Positions 27,034-36,028 of a DNA stretch of 64,000 bases are shown piece after piece (within the stretch, counting starts at the first letter, position 1; every line of letters starts with the position of its first letter). The position numbers and the translations under genes are program-made. The stretch comes from Paraburkholderia hayleyella (GTDB lineage Bacteria > Pseudomonadota > Gammaproteobacteria > Burkholderiales > Burkholderiaceae): the NCBI RefSeq assembly GCF_009455685.1, contig NZ_QPES01000001.1, positions 2,232,001 through 2,296,000 on the forward strand. The letters are read 5' to 3'. Under the pieces are notes generated by a model. It worked only from the letters and a program-made list of their open reading frames with translations, was not told the DNA's origin and made no database searches.

Positions 27034-27435
27034 ATGATGCTGTTCGACGATTTAAAAGACAACGAATGGATGCTAGTCGAGGCGCTCTTTTGCGCGGAGC
27101 CTGAACGCAGCGAGCGGCGCGGACGGCCTCGCGTCGAAGCTCGCGCGGTTGTCAATGCCGTGCTGTGGGTACTCTCAACGGGCGAAGGCTGGTCCAAGCT
27201 GCCAGGCCGCTACCCGTCCCCGCCAACATGTCGCCGCCGCTTCGACGAATGGCAAACGGATGGCACGCTGGCCGAGATCGTTCGACGCCTTAGCACCAAT
27301 GGCCGCGAAATTTCGTTACGGGGACGCATCGGCGCGACAGCCTCCAAGCCTGTTGCACCTCCCAGCCGCGACCGTATCCGCGGTGCATTCTGGACTAATC
27401 CTGAATCGTGGAGAGCCCCCGTTAAAATGGCATAA
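27034..27435 (+). CDS. Orphan DUF4096 (IS5-type N-domain) protein
   Basis: A 133-residue protein. Residues 4-90 are a DUF4096 domain aligned along its whole length with that of 615-1061: DLKDNEW, RRGRPRVEARAVVNAVLWV, WSKLPGRYPSPPTCRRRF and EWQTDGTL. The remaining 40 residues are unrelated to the tail of the other gene and to the DDE domain of IS5 transposases. GAGGTG precedes the ATG by 4 bases. No inverted repeats or transposase C-terminus follow. It could be a truncated IS5-type transposase that ran into flanking sequence, or a domesticated DNA-binding protein; the neat start signal favours a used gene. Confidence 0.65.
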   Translation: MMLFDDLKDNEWMLVEALFCAEPERSERRGRPRVEARAVVNAVLWVLSTGEGWSKLPGRYPSPPTCRRRFDEWQTDGTLAEIVRRLSTNGREISLRGRIGATASKPVAPPSRDRIRGAFWTNPESWRAPVKMA

Positions 27436-27701
27436 CGTGTGCACCTGAACCCGACACCGTTGCCGGGCAATGCCGCCATGTCATCATGCCGCTTTTTTGC
27501 CCATCGCTTTTTGATTCTGCAAAACAGCAGGCAGGCATGGGGTTCAGGAAAGCTGGCAGCAGGTTTCGACTCAGCTCGAACCAGAATGTGAATTGCGTCG
27601 AAACATCCCATTACGATTATTTACAACGAGCCTTCATCCATCGGCTTATCGTTACCCACATGTGAGCCCACCTGTAGCGACCAGCCTGATGGGAGTCCGC
27701 G

Positions 27702-27947
27702 ATGAAATCAATGTCCGTGTTTTTATGTGGCATTGTTTTGTCTTCGCTGAGTGCGCTAGCGGACGTCCAGACATCGCTATCGCCCCGGAATGGGGAAGCG
27801 TCAGTCCCCCAGGCGCAAAGCATGAATAAAATACCAGACCGCACGTTTACCCCGCCGGTCCCGCGCGGGGATTTACGCAACGATATTTTGGATAATGCAC
27901 AACGACGCGCGGGGCCAACGCGCACTGAAAATCAGCTGCACCACTAA
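27702..27947 (+). CDS. Small exported hypothetical protein
   Basis: An 81-residue protein with a likely signal peptide (MKSMSVFLCGIVLSSLSALA, cleavage before DVQ). The mature part of about 60 residues has no cysteine and contains PDRTFTPPVPRGDLRNDILD, so it is Pro/Arg/Asp-rich and probably extended. TGGGAGT lies 8 bases before the ATG, and a plus-strand terminator follows at 28030-28065, which together support a real single-gene unit. I do not recognise a family. Confidence 0.55.
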   Translation: MKSMSVFLCGIVLSSLSALADVQTSLSPRNGEASVPQAQSMNKIPDRTFTPPVPRGDLRNDILDNAQRRAGPTRTENQLHH

Positions 27948-28029
27948 AAAACGCAATAGCAACGCCTGAAAGCGCATGCACAGCGCTGAAACATGTTCTC
28001 CGCCTGGGGCCAGACAGTCAGCCAGCATT

Positions 28030-28065
28030 AAGCCCGGCCATATGGAGCTATTTAGCCGGGCTTTT
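28030..28065 (+). terminator. Intrinsic terminator after the small exported gene
   Basis: Stem AAGCCCGGC/GCCGGGCTT (28030-28038 with 28055-28063) with a 16-base loop, followed by TT. Oriented for the plus strand and placed 80 bases after the 27947 stop; it also lies at the end of the convergent gene 28078-28404. Confidence 0.65.
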
Positions 28066-28077
28066 AGCAAACAGCGG

Positions 28078-28404
28078 CTATAAACCGGTTTCGATAGCCG
28101 TCGGCGCCTCGGTTGCGCCGCTTTCCACCACGGCATATTCCGCACTTCTGAATGCGTCCCAGTTTGGCAAACGCTCATTACGGGCAAGCCGGGCAAACTC
28201 TAAACGACCTCGTTCGGTCAACACGGCAATGTCCACTGGCGCATGAAAGCCTGGCGCAGGAGCAACAGTACGTTGCCTAACCGTTTCCATCAAACCGAGT
28301 CGGCGTAAATATTCAAAAGCGCCAGGCCGCCGGGCCCAGGGAACCTGACGGTATTGCGCCCGCCTTAGCGCTTCAAGCACAGCTTCGTTGGAATACCTAG
28401 TCAT
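28078..28404 (-). CDS. Hypothetical protein, 108 residues
   Basis: Not recognised with certainty. The sequence starts MTRYSNEAVLEALRRAQYRQ and then has EYLRRLGLMETVRQRTVAP and LTERGRLEFARLARNE, a pattern like a small winged-helix domain (helix, wing, helix), so a DNA-binding or adaptor role is possible. No membrane helix or signal. The ribosome binding site is weak. Convergent with the small exported gene before it. Confidence 0.55.
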   Translation of the reverse strand: MTRYSNEAVLEALRRAQYRQVPWARRPGAFEYLRRLGLMETVRQRTVAPAPGFHAPVDIAVLTERGRLEFARLARNERLPNWDAFRSAEYAVVESGATEAPTAIETGL

Positions 28405-28896
28405 CTGGCTTTTTTCTTAAAGTGCAACCGCGAATCATTTTTACGGCGTGGCAGTACAGCATCTATAGCATCGGATGGTAAAGACGCAATACCCGTCCAC
28501 GCCATCTCCAAAATGATACGTTACCCCATTTACTTGACTTGCATTCACTTAAATATCATTTTTTGCTGGATCAGAAGGCTCGCATCACAGGCTAACCCAA
28601 GCGTTTGGCCACGATTGAAATAGCGTTAAACACAGATTCGCTTATGGGAACCGCACATCCTCGGATCCACTATATTTGCTGCAATCCATTCCGCATATTT
28701 TTTCATTGAATTCATACAGGCAAATACGCAGCATTGTTGCTAAATACCCAAACCACACGTGACAAAATGTAACCAACCGTCAAATATTTCATGAAGTGAC
28801 TGATGGAGTAGATATTGCTAGCTAGAATGCGGTGTCTTTTCCACTAAACAAGAGACAGGCAATACCCGAATCCCTAACCGTCCTTCGGAGGTAACG
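28405..28896. other. AT-richer intergenic region
   Basis: 492 bp with clearly higher A+T than its surroundings and no credible coding frame. It holds the promoter regions of the gene to the left (minus) and of the small exported gene at 28897. A TTGACT near 28534 has no well-spaced -10. TAGAAT at about 28823 is a possible -10 for the 28897 gene. Confidence 0.45.
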
Positions 28897-29127
28897 ATGA
28901 AAAAAGTGTCCCTGGCAATTCTGGTTTCGTTTTCCGCATTGGCCAGCACGGCTTATGCCCAGACAGACAATGGCATCACGATGAGCACCGATCCAGCGCG
29001 CGCAGCGGCAGTCGAGCAACGCGCACAGGATCTGCAAGCGCGGCAACACTCAACCCCAGCCATGCCCCTCACACATCACAAAATAGAGCACAAAAAAACA
29101 AAACATCATAAAAAGCCTGCCAAATAA
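28897..29127 (+). CDS. Small exported His/Lys-rich protein
   Basis: A 76-residue protein with a clear signal peptide (MKKVSLAILVSFSALASTAYA, cleavage before QTD) and a mature part of about 55 residues. The tail LTHHKIEHKKTKHHKKPAK is strongly basic and His-rich, which suggests binding to metal, nucleic acid or an acidic surface. CGGAGG lies 6 bases before the ATG and a strong terminator follows at 29174-29208, so this is a well-defined monocistronic unit. No family recognised. Confidence 0.7.
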   Translation: MKKVSLAILVSFSALASTAYAQTDNGITMSTDPARAAAVEQRAQDLQARQHSTPAMPLTHHKIEHKKTKHHKKPAK

Positions 29128-29173
29128 GCAGCACTAGCGACGAACGAATAAGCGTCATGCCGCAATTGCGGTT

Positions 29174-29208
29174 AAAGCTGAAGCCGACCCTGTCGGCTTC
29201 AGCTTTTT
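29174..29208 (+). terminator. Strong intrinsic terminator
   Basis: A perfect 15-bp stem (29174-29188 with 29192-29206, loop CCT), rich in GC at the base of the loop, and TTTTT at its end. It closes the transcript of the small His/Lys-rich protein gene. Confidence 0.9.
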
Positions 29209-29293
29209 ATTGGCAAACCCCCTCCTCCAATATGCTAGAGTCGCGCACCGAAACGCCTGCCAACCCATGCGCACTTTGCTGCGGAGAACCCCC

Positions 29294-29551
29294 ATGAGCA
29301 ATATTCAGTTAGACATCGAATGGACCGAAGCCGCTTCGCGCAAGATCGAAAAACTCATGCCGCGTGGCAACCAGGAGGCGTTTCTTGCGCTCCCGCCAGT
29401 CGAATGCCTACCCATGGAAGGCGATGTCCTGTTCCTCGGCCCAGCGGGCAAACAACAGCCGTTTATCGTCGTTGAACGCCAGTATCACCATGAAGGTGAT
29501 GCGGACTGGACCATCATCCTGATTCTGGATGTGCCTCAGACAGAGCATTAA
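29294..29551 (+). CDS. Conserved hypothetical protein, 85 residues
   Basis: Cytoplasmic protein with no signal or membrane segment. The start at 29294 is chosen because GCGGAG lies 8 bases upstream; a longer frame from 29210 overlaps the preceding terminator and is unlikely. The sequence reads MSNIQLDIEWTEAASRKIEK, later VECLPMEGDVLFLGPAG and PFIVVERQYHHEGDADWTII, suggesting a small beta-rich domain. Function unknown. Confidence 0.65.
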   Translation: MSNIQLDIEWTEAASRKIEKLMPRGNQEAFLALPPVECLPMEGDVLFLGPAGKQQPFIVVERQYHHEGDADWTIILILDVPQTEH

Positions 29552-29643
29552 CCTCACTTTTCATCCCAGCGTTATCCGCGCTTGGGCCACGTGTGGCCAA
29601 GCAACGGCGGGCAGCGGCAAATTCAGCCCCCGTTTCAGCCTCG

Positions 29644-30054
29644 TTAATCACTGATTCGCCCGCGTCCCAGCTTGATCTCACCGCGCCTTGCCTTACCCTC
29701 AAGCCGGCGATGCTGGGAAGCACGCGTTGGCCGGGTGGCAACCCGCGCCTTGCGTGTCACGCTGACGCTTTCGATCAAGCCATCAAGACGCGCTAATGCT
29801 GCGATGCGGTTCATCTCCTGCGTGCGGTGTTCTTGCGCCTTGATCACCACCACGCCATCGCGTGTCACGCGGTGATCGGATAACGCGAGCAAGCGCATCT
29901 TCAGCACTTCGGGCAACGATGAAGCCCGAATATCGAAACGCAGATGAATCGCGCTCGACACCTTGTTCACGTTCTGTCCGCCTGCGCCCTGGGCGCGCAC
30001 AGCCGTGAGTTCGATTTCGTGCAAAGGCACCGGATAGCGCGGGGTCGTCGTCAT
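29644..30054 (-). CDS. arfB: Alternative ribosome-rescue factor ArfB (YaeJ)
   Basis: Peptidyl-tRNA hydrolase that frees ribosomes stalled on mRNAs without a stop codon. The 136-residue protein has the release-factor motif GAGGQNVNKV with GGQ at 25-27 and the basic C-terminal tail (ARVATRPTRASQHRRLEGK) that enters the empty mRNA channel. Its start overlaps the recD stop by 4 bases, making it the fourth gene of a coupled recC-recB-recD-arfB unit. Length and layout match the YaeJ family. Confidence 0.92.
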   Translation of the reverse strand: MTTTPRYPVPLHEIELTAVRAQGAGGQNVNKVSSAIHLRFDIRASSLPEVLKMRLLALSDHRVTRDGVVVIKAQEHRTQEMNRIAALARLDGLIESVSVTRKARVATRPTRASQHRRLEGKARRGEIKLGRGRISD

Positions 30055-32198
30055 GCGTTGCGTGCGGCCAGCGCCTCGGCAATACGCGTGGCCAAGCCCG
30101 AATCGCGTTGCGTAGGGGTAGCGATCGCCTGTGCCAGTACCGTGCGTGCGCCCGTGATTTCGATGCGCATTCGCGCGCGAGTCACGGCGGTGTAGACCAG
30201 TTCGCGCGAAAGCACCCGGCTCGCAGCCTCTGGCAACATCAGCGCAACATGCTCGAATTCCGATCCTTGCGATTTATGGACGGTCAAGGCGAGCGCCGTA
30301 TCATGCGGTGGCAATGCGGCAGGCGACAAGCTGCGCACCGCCCCCTTTCCTGTGCGGAAATACACCTTCAGCGCGCCATCGGCGTCTGGCAAGGCAATGC
30401 CCGTATCGCCATTGAACAGGCCCAGCGCCGCGTCATTTTGCGTGACCATCACGGGCCGCCCGGCAAACCAGGGGGTACCCACCACGCGTGGCAAACGGAC
30501 AGCGCGCTGTAATTGCCCAGCCATCAGCTCATTGAGCGAATCGACGCCGCGCGGCCCCGCACGGGTTGCGCACAGAATGCGAAAACAGTTCAAGGCGTCA
30601 AAAAGCCGTGTCAGGTCAGGCACCGTTGCCGCAAGCTCATGGCCAAGCGCCTCGGCATAAGACGCAAATCCGGTGCTTAGCCGTGCCAGAGTCGATGGCT
30701 TGAGCAGCGTCGCGGAATCTTCGTAGAAGGCGGCCGGACAGGGTTCGGTGGGGTTATAAGCGAGCGCGGCCAGCGCCTTGTCTACCTCGCCACGCCGTAT
30801 CGCTAGCGAAAACTGCCCAATCGGCGACGTCAGGCCAAAGCGGTAATTACGCTCCAGCCAGACCACGCAATCGGCCAGCGCGACCTGGTCGGACTGCGGC
30901 TGGCGCAACCATGGATTCGCCACCGCGTGCCCCATGGGCGCCGCGGCCGGCAAACGCGCAACAGCAAAAGCCCGAGCGGCCTCGCGTGGCTCGCCAGGAT
31001 CCGTGCCGGCAGCCTCAACCGTTGCCTGCACCGTTGTTACCGTCACTTGACGCGCCTCCTCGGGCAACGAGGCAATCAGGCGTTGCGGCTCGAGATCGAG
31101 CGCGGCAGCCAACCGTGCCAGCCCCGCTGAACTAAACGCAGGCCGGGCGCTGAGTTCGGCAAATACAGCGCCCGCCTCAACCGCCGCAAGCTGGTCCTTG
31201 TCGCCTAGCAACACCACCCGGGTGTCCGGGGCAATAGCATCGAACAGGTGGGCCGCCATCGCAACATCGATCATCGATGCTTCGTCAACGACGAGTACGT
31301 CATAAGGCAGCGGATTATCCCGGTGATAACGCAAGCCACCATCTGGGCGATACCCCAGCAAACGATGCAGCGTATAGGACGTATGCGGCAAGCGTGCCGC
31401 CAGCGCGGCAGGCAAGGCACCGGCGCGCTCGGCCAGCGCTTCCTGCATGCGCTGGGCGGCTTTGCCTGTCGGCGCGGCTAAAGCAATGCGCAAATCGGCG
31501 CAGGTATCCAGCAAACACGCGAGCACGCCCACCACGGTCGTCGTTTTGCCCGTGCCCGGCCCGCCCGAAACCACGGTAAGCGGCCCGGACAGTGCAATCA
31601 CCGCCGCGAGACGCTGCCAGTCAGGCGCCTCGTCATGGGGCGTGCCAAAAAACTGGAGCAACCGCGCACGGAGTGCAGCCGCTGGCACAACAGGGCTAGC
31701 TGGTTGGGCAAGCACCGCGCCTGTTTCCGGCACGCCATGCGCATGCGCCACCAGCGCGGCGGCAAAACGGCGCTCATAGTCGTAGTAACGCGCGAGATAA
31801 AGCCGATTTTGCGGATCGATGACCAGCGGCCTCAGCCCAGCGCCATCCTGAAGGCCGCTCATGGCGTCACTCACGACACCACTCGCCAGCAAAGCGGCCC
31901 GCACCGTCTCAAGGGGTACCGCGTCATGCTGCGCGAGCGCTTGCAGGGACAGGCAGACATGGCCTTCGGCGGTCGCACGGCTGATCGCTTCAGCCGCACG
32001 GGCCACCCATTGGACGCTAGCGGCGGAGGCCCCTGTCTGTCGTGCCAGAACACTGAGCCGGTGCGCCAGACCTTGCGCCAAGGCGCTCCCGGCATCCATC
32101 GGCGCTGCGCCTGACGGGGTTTCATGCGGGGCATCCTGGATAGAGTCTGGTACGGCATCACGCGCACCGGTCTGAACGGACTGCTCAAGCTCGCTCAT
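30051..32198 (-). CDS. recD: Exodeoxyribonuclease V subunit alpha RecD
   Basis: 5'-to-3' helicase of the RecBCD enzyme that processes double-strand breaks. It has 715 residues, longer than the E. coli protein (608). The Walker A motif VVSGGPGTGKTTTVVGV lies near 210-226, VVDEASMIDVAMAAHLFD is Walker B, and the C-terminal ALTVHKSQGSEFEHVALML and ELVYTAVTRAR are helicase motifs V and VI. About 90 extra residues rich in Ala and Arg lie between the Walker B region and the motif NYRFG. It overlaps recB upstream and arfB downstream by 4 bases each. Confidence 0.95.
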   Translation of the reverse strand: MSELEQSVQTGARDAVPDSIQDAPHETPSGAAPMDAGSALAQGLAHRLSVLARQTGASAASVQWVARAAEAISRATAEGHVCLSLQALAQHDAVPLETVRAALLASGVVSDAMSGLQDGAGLRPLVIDPQNRLYLARYYDYERRFAAALVAHAHGVPETGAVLAQPASPVVPAAALRARLLQFFGTPHDEAPDWQRLAAVIALSGPLTVVSGGPGTGKTTTVVGVLACLLDTCADLRIALAAPTGKAAQRMQEALAERAGALPAALAARLPHTSYTLHRLLGYRPDGGLRYHRDNPLPYDVLVVDEASMIDVAMAAHLFDAIAPDTRVVLLGDKDQLAAVEAGAVFAELSARPAFSSAGLARLAAALDLEPQRLIASLPEEARQVTVTTVQATVEAAGTDPGEPREAARAFAVARLPAAAPMGHAVANPWLRQPQSDQVALADCVVWLERNYRFGLTSPIGQFSLAIRRGEVDKALAALAYNPTEPCPAAFYEDSATLLKPSTLARLSTGFASYAEALGHELAATVPDLTRLFDALNCFRILCATRAGPRGVDSLNELMAGQLQRAVRLPRVVGTPWFAGRPVMVTQNDAALGLFNGDTGIALPDADGALKVYFRTGKGAVRSLSPAALPPHDTALALTVHKSQGSEFEHVALMLPEAASRVLSRELVYTAVTRARMRIEITGARTVLAQAIATPTQRDSGLATRIAEALAARNA

Positions 32199-35100
32199 GA
32201 AATCGCCCCCTCCATCAACTGGTCAAGCCAGTTGACCAGCACGGCATCCGGACAGCGCGCATGCACCCCCGCCGCCGTCCCAGCATGGCGCCAGGCAGGC
32301 CGCACGCCACGCACGAACAGATACAGATAACCGCCGATATGGGTTTCATAGGCGTAGTTCCGCACGCGGGTCTTCAGATAGCGGTGTAGTGCCACGGTAT
32401 ACAGCAGGGCTTGCAGGTGATAGGCATGCTGCGCCATCGCGGCCTCCAGCGAAGCCGCGGCATAAGCCTCCGCAGTCTCGCCAAGATAATTGGATTTCCA
32501 GTCGATGATCCAGAAGCGCCCGTCGTGCTCAACGATCATGTCAATAAATCCCTTGATGAAACCGTGCAAGACGCCAGCCTCTAGCAGCACATCGGGATAG
32601 CCCGCCTCGGCCAGGCGGGTGCGCAACACGGTGAAATCGAGCGCCGGAGCCGGGAACAGAAAAGCCAGTTCATTGAGCCTGCGGCCATGGTCGAGGCCCG
32701 CGAGCGTCATGCCGGGCACCAGCTCCGTTGCGCTCACATCGGCGAGCAAAGTCTGCATCATCGTGGGCAGACGTTGGGCCAGCGCGGCCGGTGCGCTCAC
32801 CGGCCGCTCGCGCAACGCGCGCTGGATGACCTGGGGCCAGGTTTGCGGCGCGCTGAAATCCGCCAGCTCAAACATTTTGTGCAAACACTCACCTGCGGCG
32901 GGGCCTCGTGGAAAGGCAAGGATATCGTCAGCTGCCCGCGCCTGCGCCGTTGCGTCGAGCGGCCATGGCAGGACGGGAGCGAGACCGGCGGCAAGGCTAG
33001 CCGCAGTCTGGTCGTGATCGGGAAGACTCTCTGTCTCGTGCTGCGACATCGGCATCGCACCCATCCGGGCACCCGCGGCGATCATTGCGCTGAAACTCGC
33101 CATCCGCCAGGTTTCACGCACGAAACGCTGGCTCACTTGCGCCTCAATGGCTTCAGCGCCGCTTTGCAGCGGCTCGAGCGGCACGCATTGCGCGGGCACC
33201 GGCAAGGCTTCCAGCGTCACGGGGCCCGGGGCGGAACCTTGCGTCAGATCGTGCCAGCACTGCGTCAGCATGTTCTCGTCGGGCGGCTCCGCCAGCCAGT
33301 CGTCAAACGCCTGGCCACGGCCCGCCACCAGCCAGTTCAGCACGCTGCGCCGCGATTCCCTGTTCGAACGGGATACCAGATAGGGGCCACTCACCAGGTA
33401 GCAGCGATACACCGCGCGCGTCAAGGCGACATACACGAGCCGGGCCCGCTCTGCAGCCTGCTCGCGCCGGGCCATGGTTAGCGCGTGTTCGGCCTGCTCG
33501 TCATCGCAGCCGTAATGCAATATCGCCTGGCCCGTTTCATCGTGATATTCGCGGGCATCGGGCAAGCCCGACGCGGTGGGCTCGCGCAATGCGCCATCGT
33601 TGAGAAACGGACAAAACACCACCGCGTATTCCAGCCCCTTGGCCTTGTGAACCGTGACGATCTGCACCAGATTGCGGTCGGACTCAAGCCTTAGTTGAGC
33701 TTCCTCGCCTCCGCCCTGGACGCGCTGTACAGCCAGCCAGCGCAATGTCGGCGCGATACCCGGCTGCGCGGCGGCACGCGCTTGCAACAGTTCCGCCAGA
33801 TGACTGGCATTGGTCAGACGGCGCTCGCCGTCGGGCCCGGCTGCGAGTTGCCGGGCGATGCCCAGCTCACGCATCAGCACGCGCCACATCACCGCGAAGC
33901 CGCGTTCGAGCCACAACAAGCGATAACGCGAAAAACGTTCGACCCACACCATGGCGTCGGTGCTTCCGGTGCTTTCGGTGCTTTCAGGCCCGGTACCGGC
34001 ATGCCCAGCCCTGGGTCCGGGCGTTCCCCCTTCGCCCTCTTCCGTCAGATCCTGGGTCTCGCTGGCCTGCTGCTGCCATAGCGCAGTCGCGCTCAATCCG
34101 ATCCAGTCCGTTGCCAGCGCGGCACGCAAGCGGCGCAAATCGCCTGGCGTTTCGACCGCATTCAGCACCCGTTCGATCTGTTCGGCATCGGGCGTGGCAA
34201 AGACCGAAGCCTGAGCCAGCTCGACGCTGCCCACGCCCCATTCCGCGAGCGAGCGCTTGATCTGGCTACCCTGGCGGTGAGTCTGCACCAGCACGGCGAT
34301 CTGGCCCGGCGCCAAGGGCGTCTCGCCCAGCCGTACCGTGCCTTCGCGCGCGCCACGCAACAGCCTCACGATCTCCGCGGCACAGGCCTGGCTCGCCGCA
34401 CGCTGCGCCTCGCGCTTCGTCAGCACGGCATCGCCTTCGGCCAGCCGCCACACGCGCAAACCCTCCACGGGCTGTGCCCCTGGTGCCGCGCTGTCGCTCA
34501 GCGCGACACGCTGCCGCTCGCCCGCCCGCACCGGCTGGTAATTCAGCCCATCGAACACGAATGCGTGCGGATTCGCGCTGAAGATCCTGTTGCAGGCTTC
34601 AACCAGCGGTGCGCTGGAGCGCTGGTTGATCGCCAGCGTATAGCGTGCGCTGGCAGCCGCACGAGCCGCGAGATAGGTGTGCAGATCGGCGGCGCGGAAG
34701 CTGTAGATCGCCTGCTTCGGATCGCCCACCAGAAAGAGCGGGCCCGCTGGCGCAAAGATCCGGTTAAAGATCGAAAACTGCAGCGGATCGGTATCCTGGA
34801 ACTCGTCGATCAACGCGGCGGGATAACGGGTGCGCAGTGTTTCGGCAAGCCACGGATGCGCGGCTAGCGCCTGGAACAGGTTCGACAGCAGATCATCGAA
34901 CGACACCACGCGGCGCGCCCGCTTGCGCGCGGCCAGTTCAGCCGGAGCGTCATCCAGCCATCTCTGGATCAGTTGCAGCCAGCGCCGTTGCTGCGCTTCG
35001 TCGGCGGCGAGCGTGGCGGCGGCCAGTTCGTCCGCAAGCATGAAAAAAGAATGGACGGGCGGCGCCTGACGCACCTTGGTGGCTTTCGCCAGCGCACTGG

Positions 35101-36028
35101 CAGTGAGTTTCAAGGCAATACGTGGCGGTGCGGCAAAGCTGGCCTCTGGAGCCAGATAGCTCTCCCATGCAGCCAGCGCCGCACGGATGACTTCCGGTTT
35201 GTGCGAGGTACGGCTTAGACGCGCTTCGGCTGCGGCCAGTAAATGCGTGATCTCGTCTTGCTGCGCGAGCCAGCGTTCACGCAGCGCGCTAAAAACAGCC
35301 TGCGGCTCTGCATGTGCGGCCTCTGCAGGCTGGCCGATGAAACCCCAGCGCAATTGCGCGAGGGGTTTTTTCAGACGCCGCACAAGCTGCATGTCGAGCG
35401 CCGCCGGGCCCGCGCGTTTTGCCACCAGCCAGGCGGCAAATGCCGGGTGTGCCGCCGCAACCGGCTCCACCTGTTCGCGCCAGAAATCAGCCGCCAGCTC
35501 GAAACGCAACACCGCATCATCGGCTTCCATCTCGAAGACGAAGGGCATCGCCGCGGCAAACGGCGCTTCTTGCAGCGCGCGTTGGCAAAACGCATGGATG
35601 GTGTGGATCGCCGCCTGATCGAAGGTGCCTAGCGCGCTCTTCACCCGTTTGCGCGCCTGCTCGCGTTCAAGCCCGCTACCGGGTGCCAGGGTGGTCTTGA
35701 ACAAGCTTTCGAGGAAGGGATCGCCCTGGGGGGCGTCGCGCTCAAGCGCGCTCAACAGTTGCGCAAGGCGGGCGCGAATCCGTTCGTGCAGCTCGGCTGT
35801 CGCTGCCTTGGTAAAGGTCACGACGAGGATCTGTCCGGTGTCCAGACGCTTTTCCAGTAGCAGGCGTACATAGAGGGCGCAGATGTTCCAGGTCTTGCCG
35901 GTTCCTGCCGAGGCTTCGATCTGGTTCACGCCATCCAGCGCGCAGCTGAAAACATCGAGTTCCGCCGCCGCAGTGGCAGTGGCGGTGGCGGCCGTGACAG
36001 TGGCAACCTTGGGGGTGAGGCCGTTCAT
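32195..36028 (-). CDS. recB: Exodeoxyribonuclease V subunit beta RecB
   Basis: 3'-to-5' helicase and nuclease subunit of RecBCD. The 1277 residues show a UvrD-like helicase (IEASAGTGKTWNICALYVR with Walker A at 39-46; LIDEFQDTDPLQFSIF; VTVHKAKGLEYAVVFCPF) and a C-terminal PD-(D/E)XK nuclease (HDGRFWIIDWKSNYLG). A stretch near residue 650-690 (GEGGTPGPR, TGPESTESTGSTDA) looks like a disordered insert. It overlaps recC and recD by 4 bases each. The first 25 residues are Ala/Thr-rich; the start could be slightly further in. Confidence 0.95.
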   Translation of the reverse strand: MNGLTPKVATVTAATATATAAAELDVFSCALDGVNQIEASAGTGKTWNICALYVRLLLEKRLDTGQILVVTFTKAATAELHERIRARLAQLLSALERDAPQGDPFLESLFKTTLAPGSGLEREQARKRVKSALGTFDQAAIHTIHAFCQRALQEAPFAAAMPFVFEMEADDAVLRFELAADFWREQVEPVAAAHPAFAAWLVAKRAGPAALDMQLVRRLKKPLAQLRWGFIGQPAEAAHAEPQAVFSALRERWLAQQDEITHLLAAAEARLSRTSHKPEVIRAALAAWESYLAPEASFAAPPRIALKLTASALAKATKVRQAPPVHSFFMLADELAAATLAADEAQQRRWLQLIQRWLDDAPAELAARKRARRVVSFDDLLSNLFQALAAHPWLAETLRTRYPAALIDEFQDTDPLQFSIFNRIFAPAGPLFLVGDPKQAIYSFRAADLHTYLAARAAASARYTLAINQRSSAPLVEACNRIFSANPHAFVFDGLNYQPVRAGERQRVALSDSAAPGAQPVEGLRVWRLAEGDAVLTKREAQRAASQACAAEIVRLLRGAREGTVRLGETPLAPGQIAVLVQTHRQGSQIKRSLAEWGVGSVELAQASVFATPDAEQIERVLNAVETPGDLRRLRAALATDWIGLSATALWQQQASETQDLTEEGEGGTPGPRAGHAGTGPESTESTGSTDAMVWVERFSRYRLLWLERGFAVMWRVLMRELGIARQLAAGPDGERRLTNASHLAELLQARAAAQPGIAPTLRWLAVQRVQGGGEEAQLRLESDRNLVQIVTVHKAKGLEYAVVFCPFLNDGALREPTASGLPDAREYHDETGQAILHYGCDDEQAEHALTMARREQAAERARLVYVALTRAVYRCYLVSGPYLVSRSNRESRRSVLNWLVAGRGQAFDDWLAEPPDENMLTQCWHDLTQGSAPGPVTLEALPVPAQCVPLEPLQSGAEAIEAQVSQRFVRETWRMASFSAMIAAGARMGAMPMSQHETESLPDHDQTAASLAAGLAPVLPWPLDATAQARAADDILAFPRGPAAGECLHKMFELADFSAPQTWPQVIQRALRERPVSAPAALAQRLPTMMQTLLADVSATELVPGMTLAGLDHGRRLNELAFLFPAPALDFTVLRTRLAEAGYPDVLLEAGVLHGFIKGFIDMIVEHDGRFWIIDWKSNYLGETAEAYAAASLEAAMAQHAYHLQALLYTVALHRYLKTRVRNYAYETHIGGYLYLFVRGVRPAWRHAGTAAGVHARCPDAVLVNWLDQLMEGAIS

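Noticed and set aside
29210..29293. Longer N-terminus for the 85-residue hypothetical protein
   Set aside because: It would start at the end of a strong terminator stem; the ATG at 29294 has a proper ribosome binding site.
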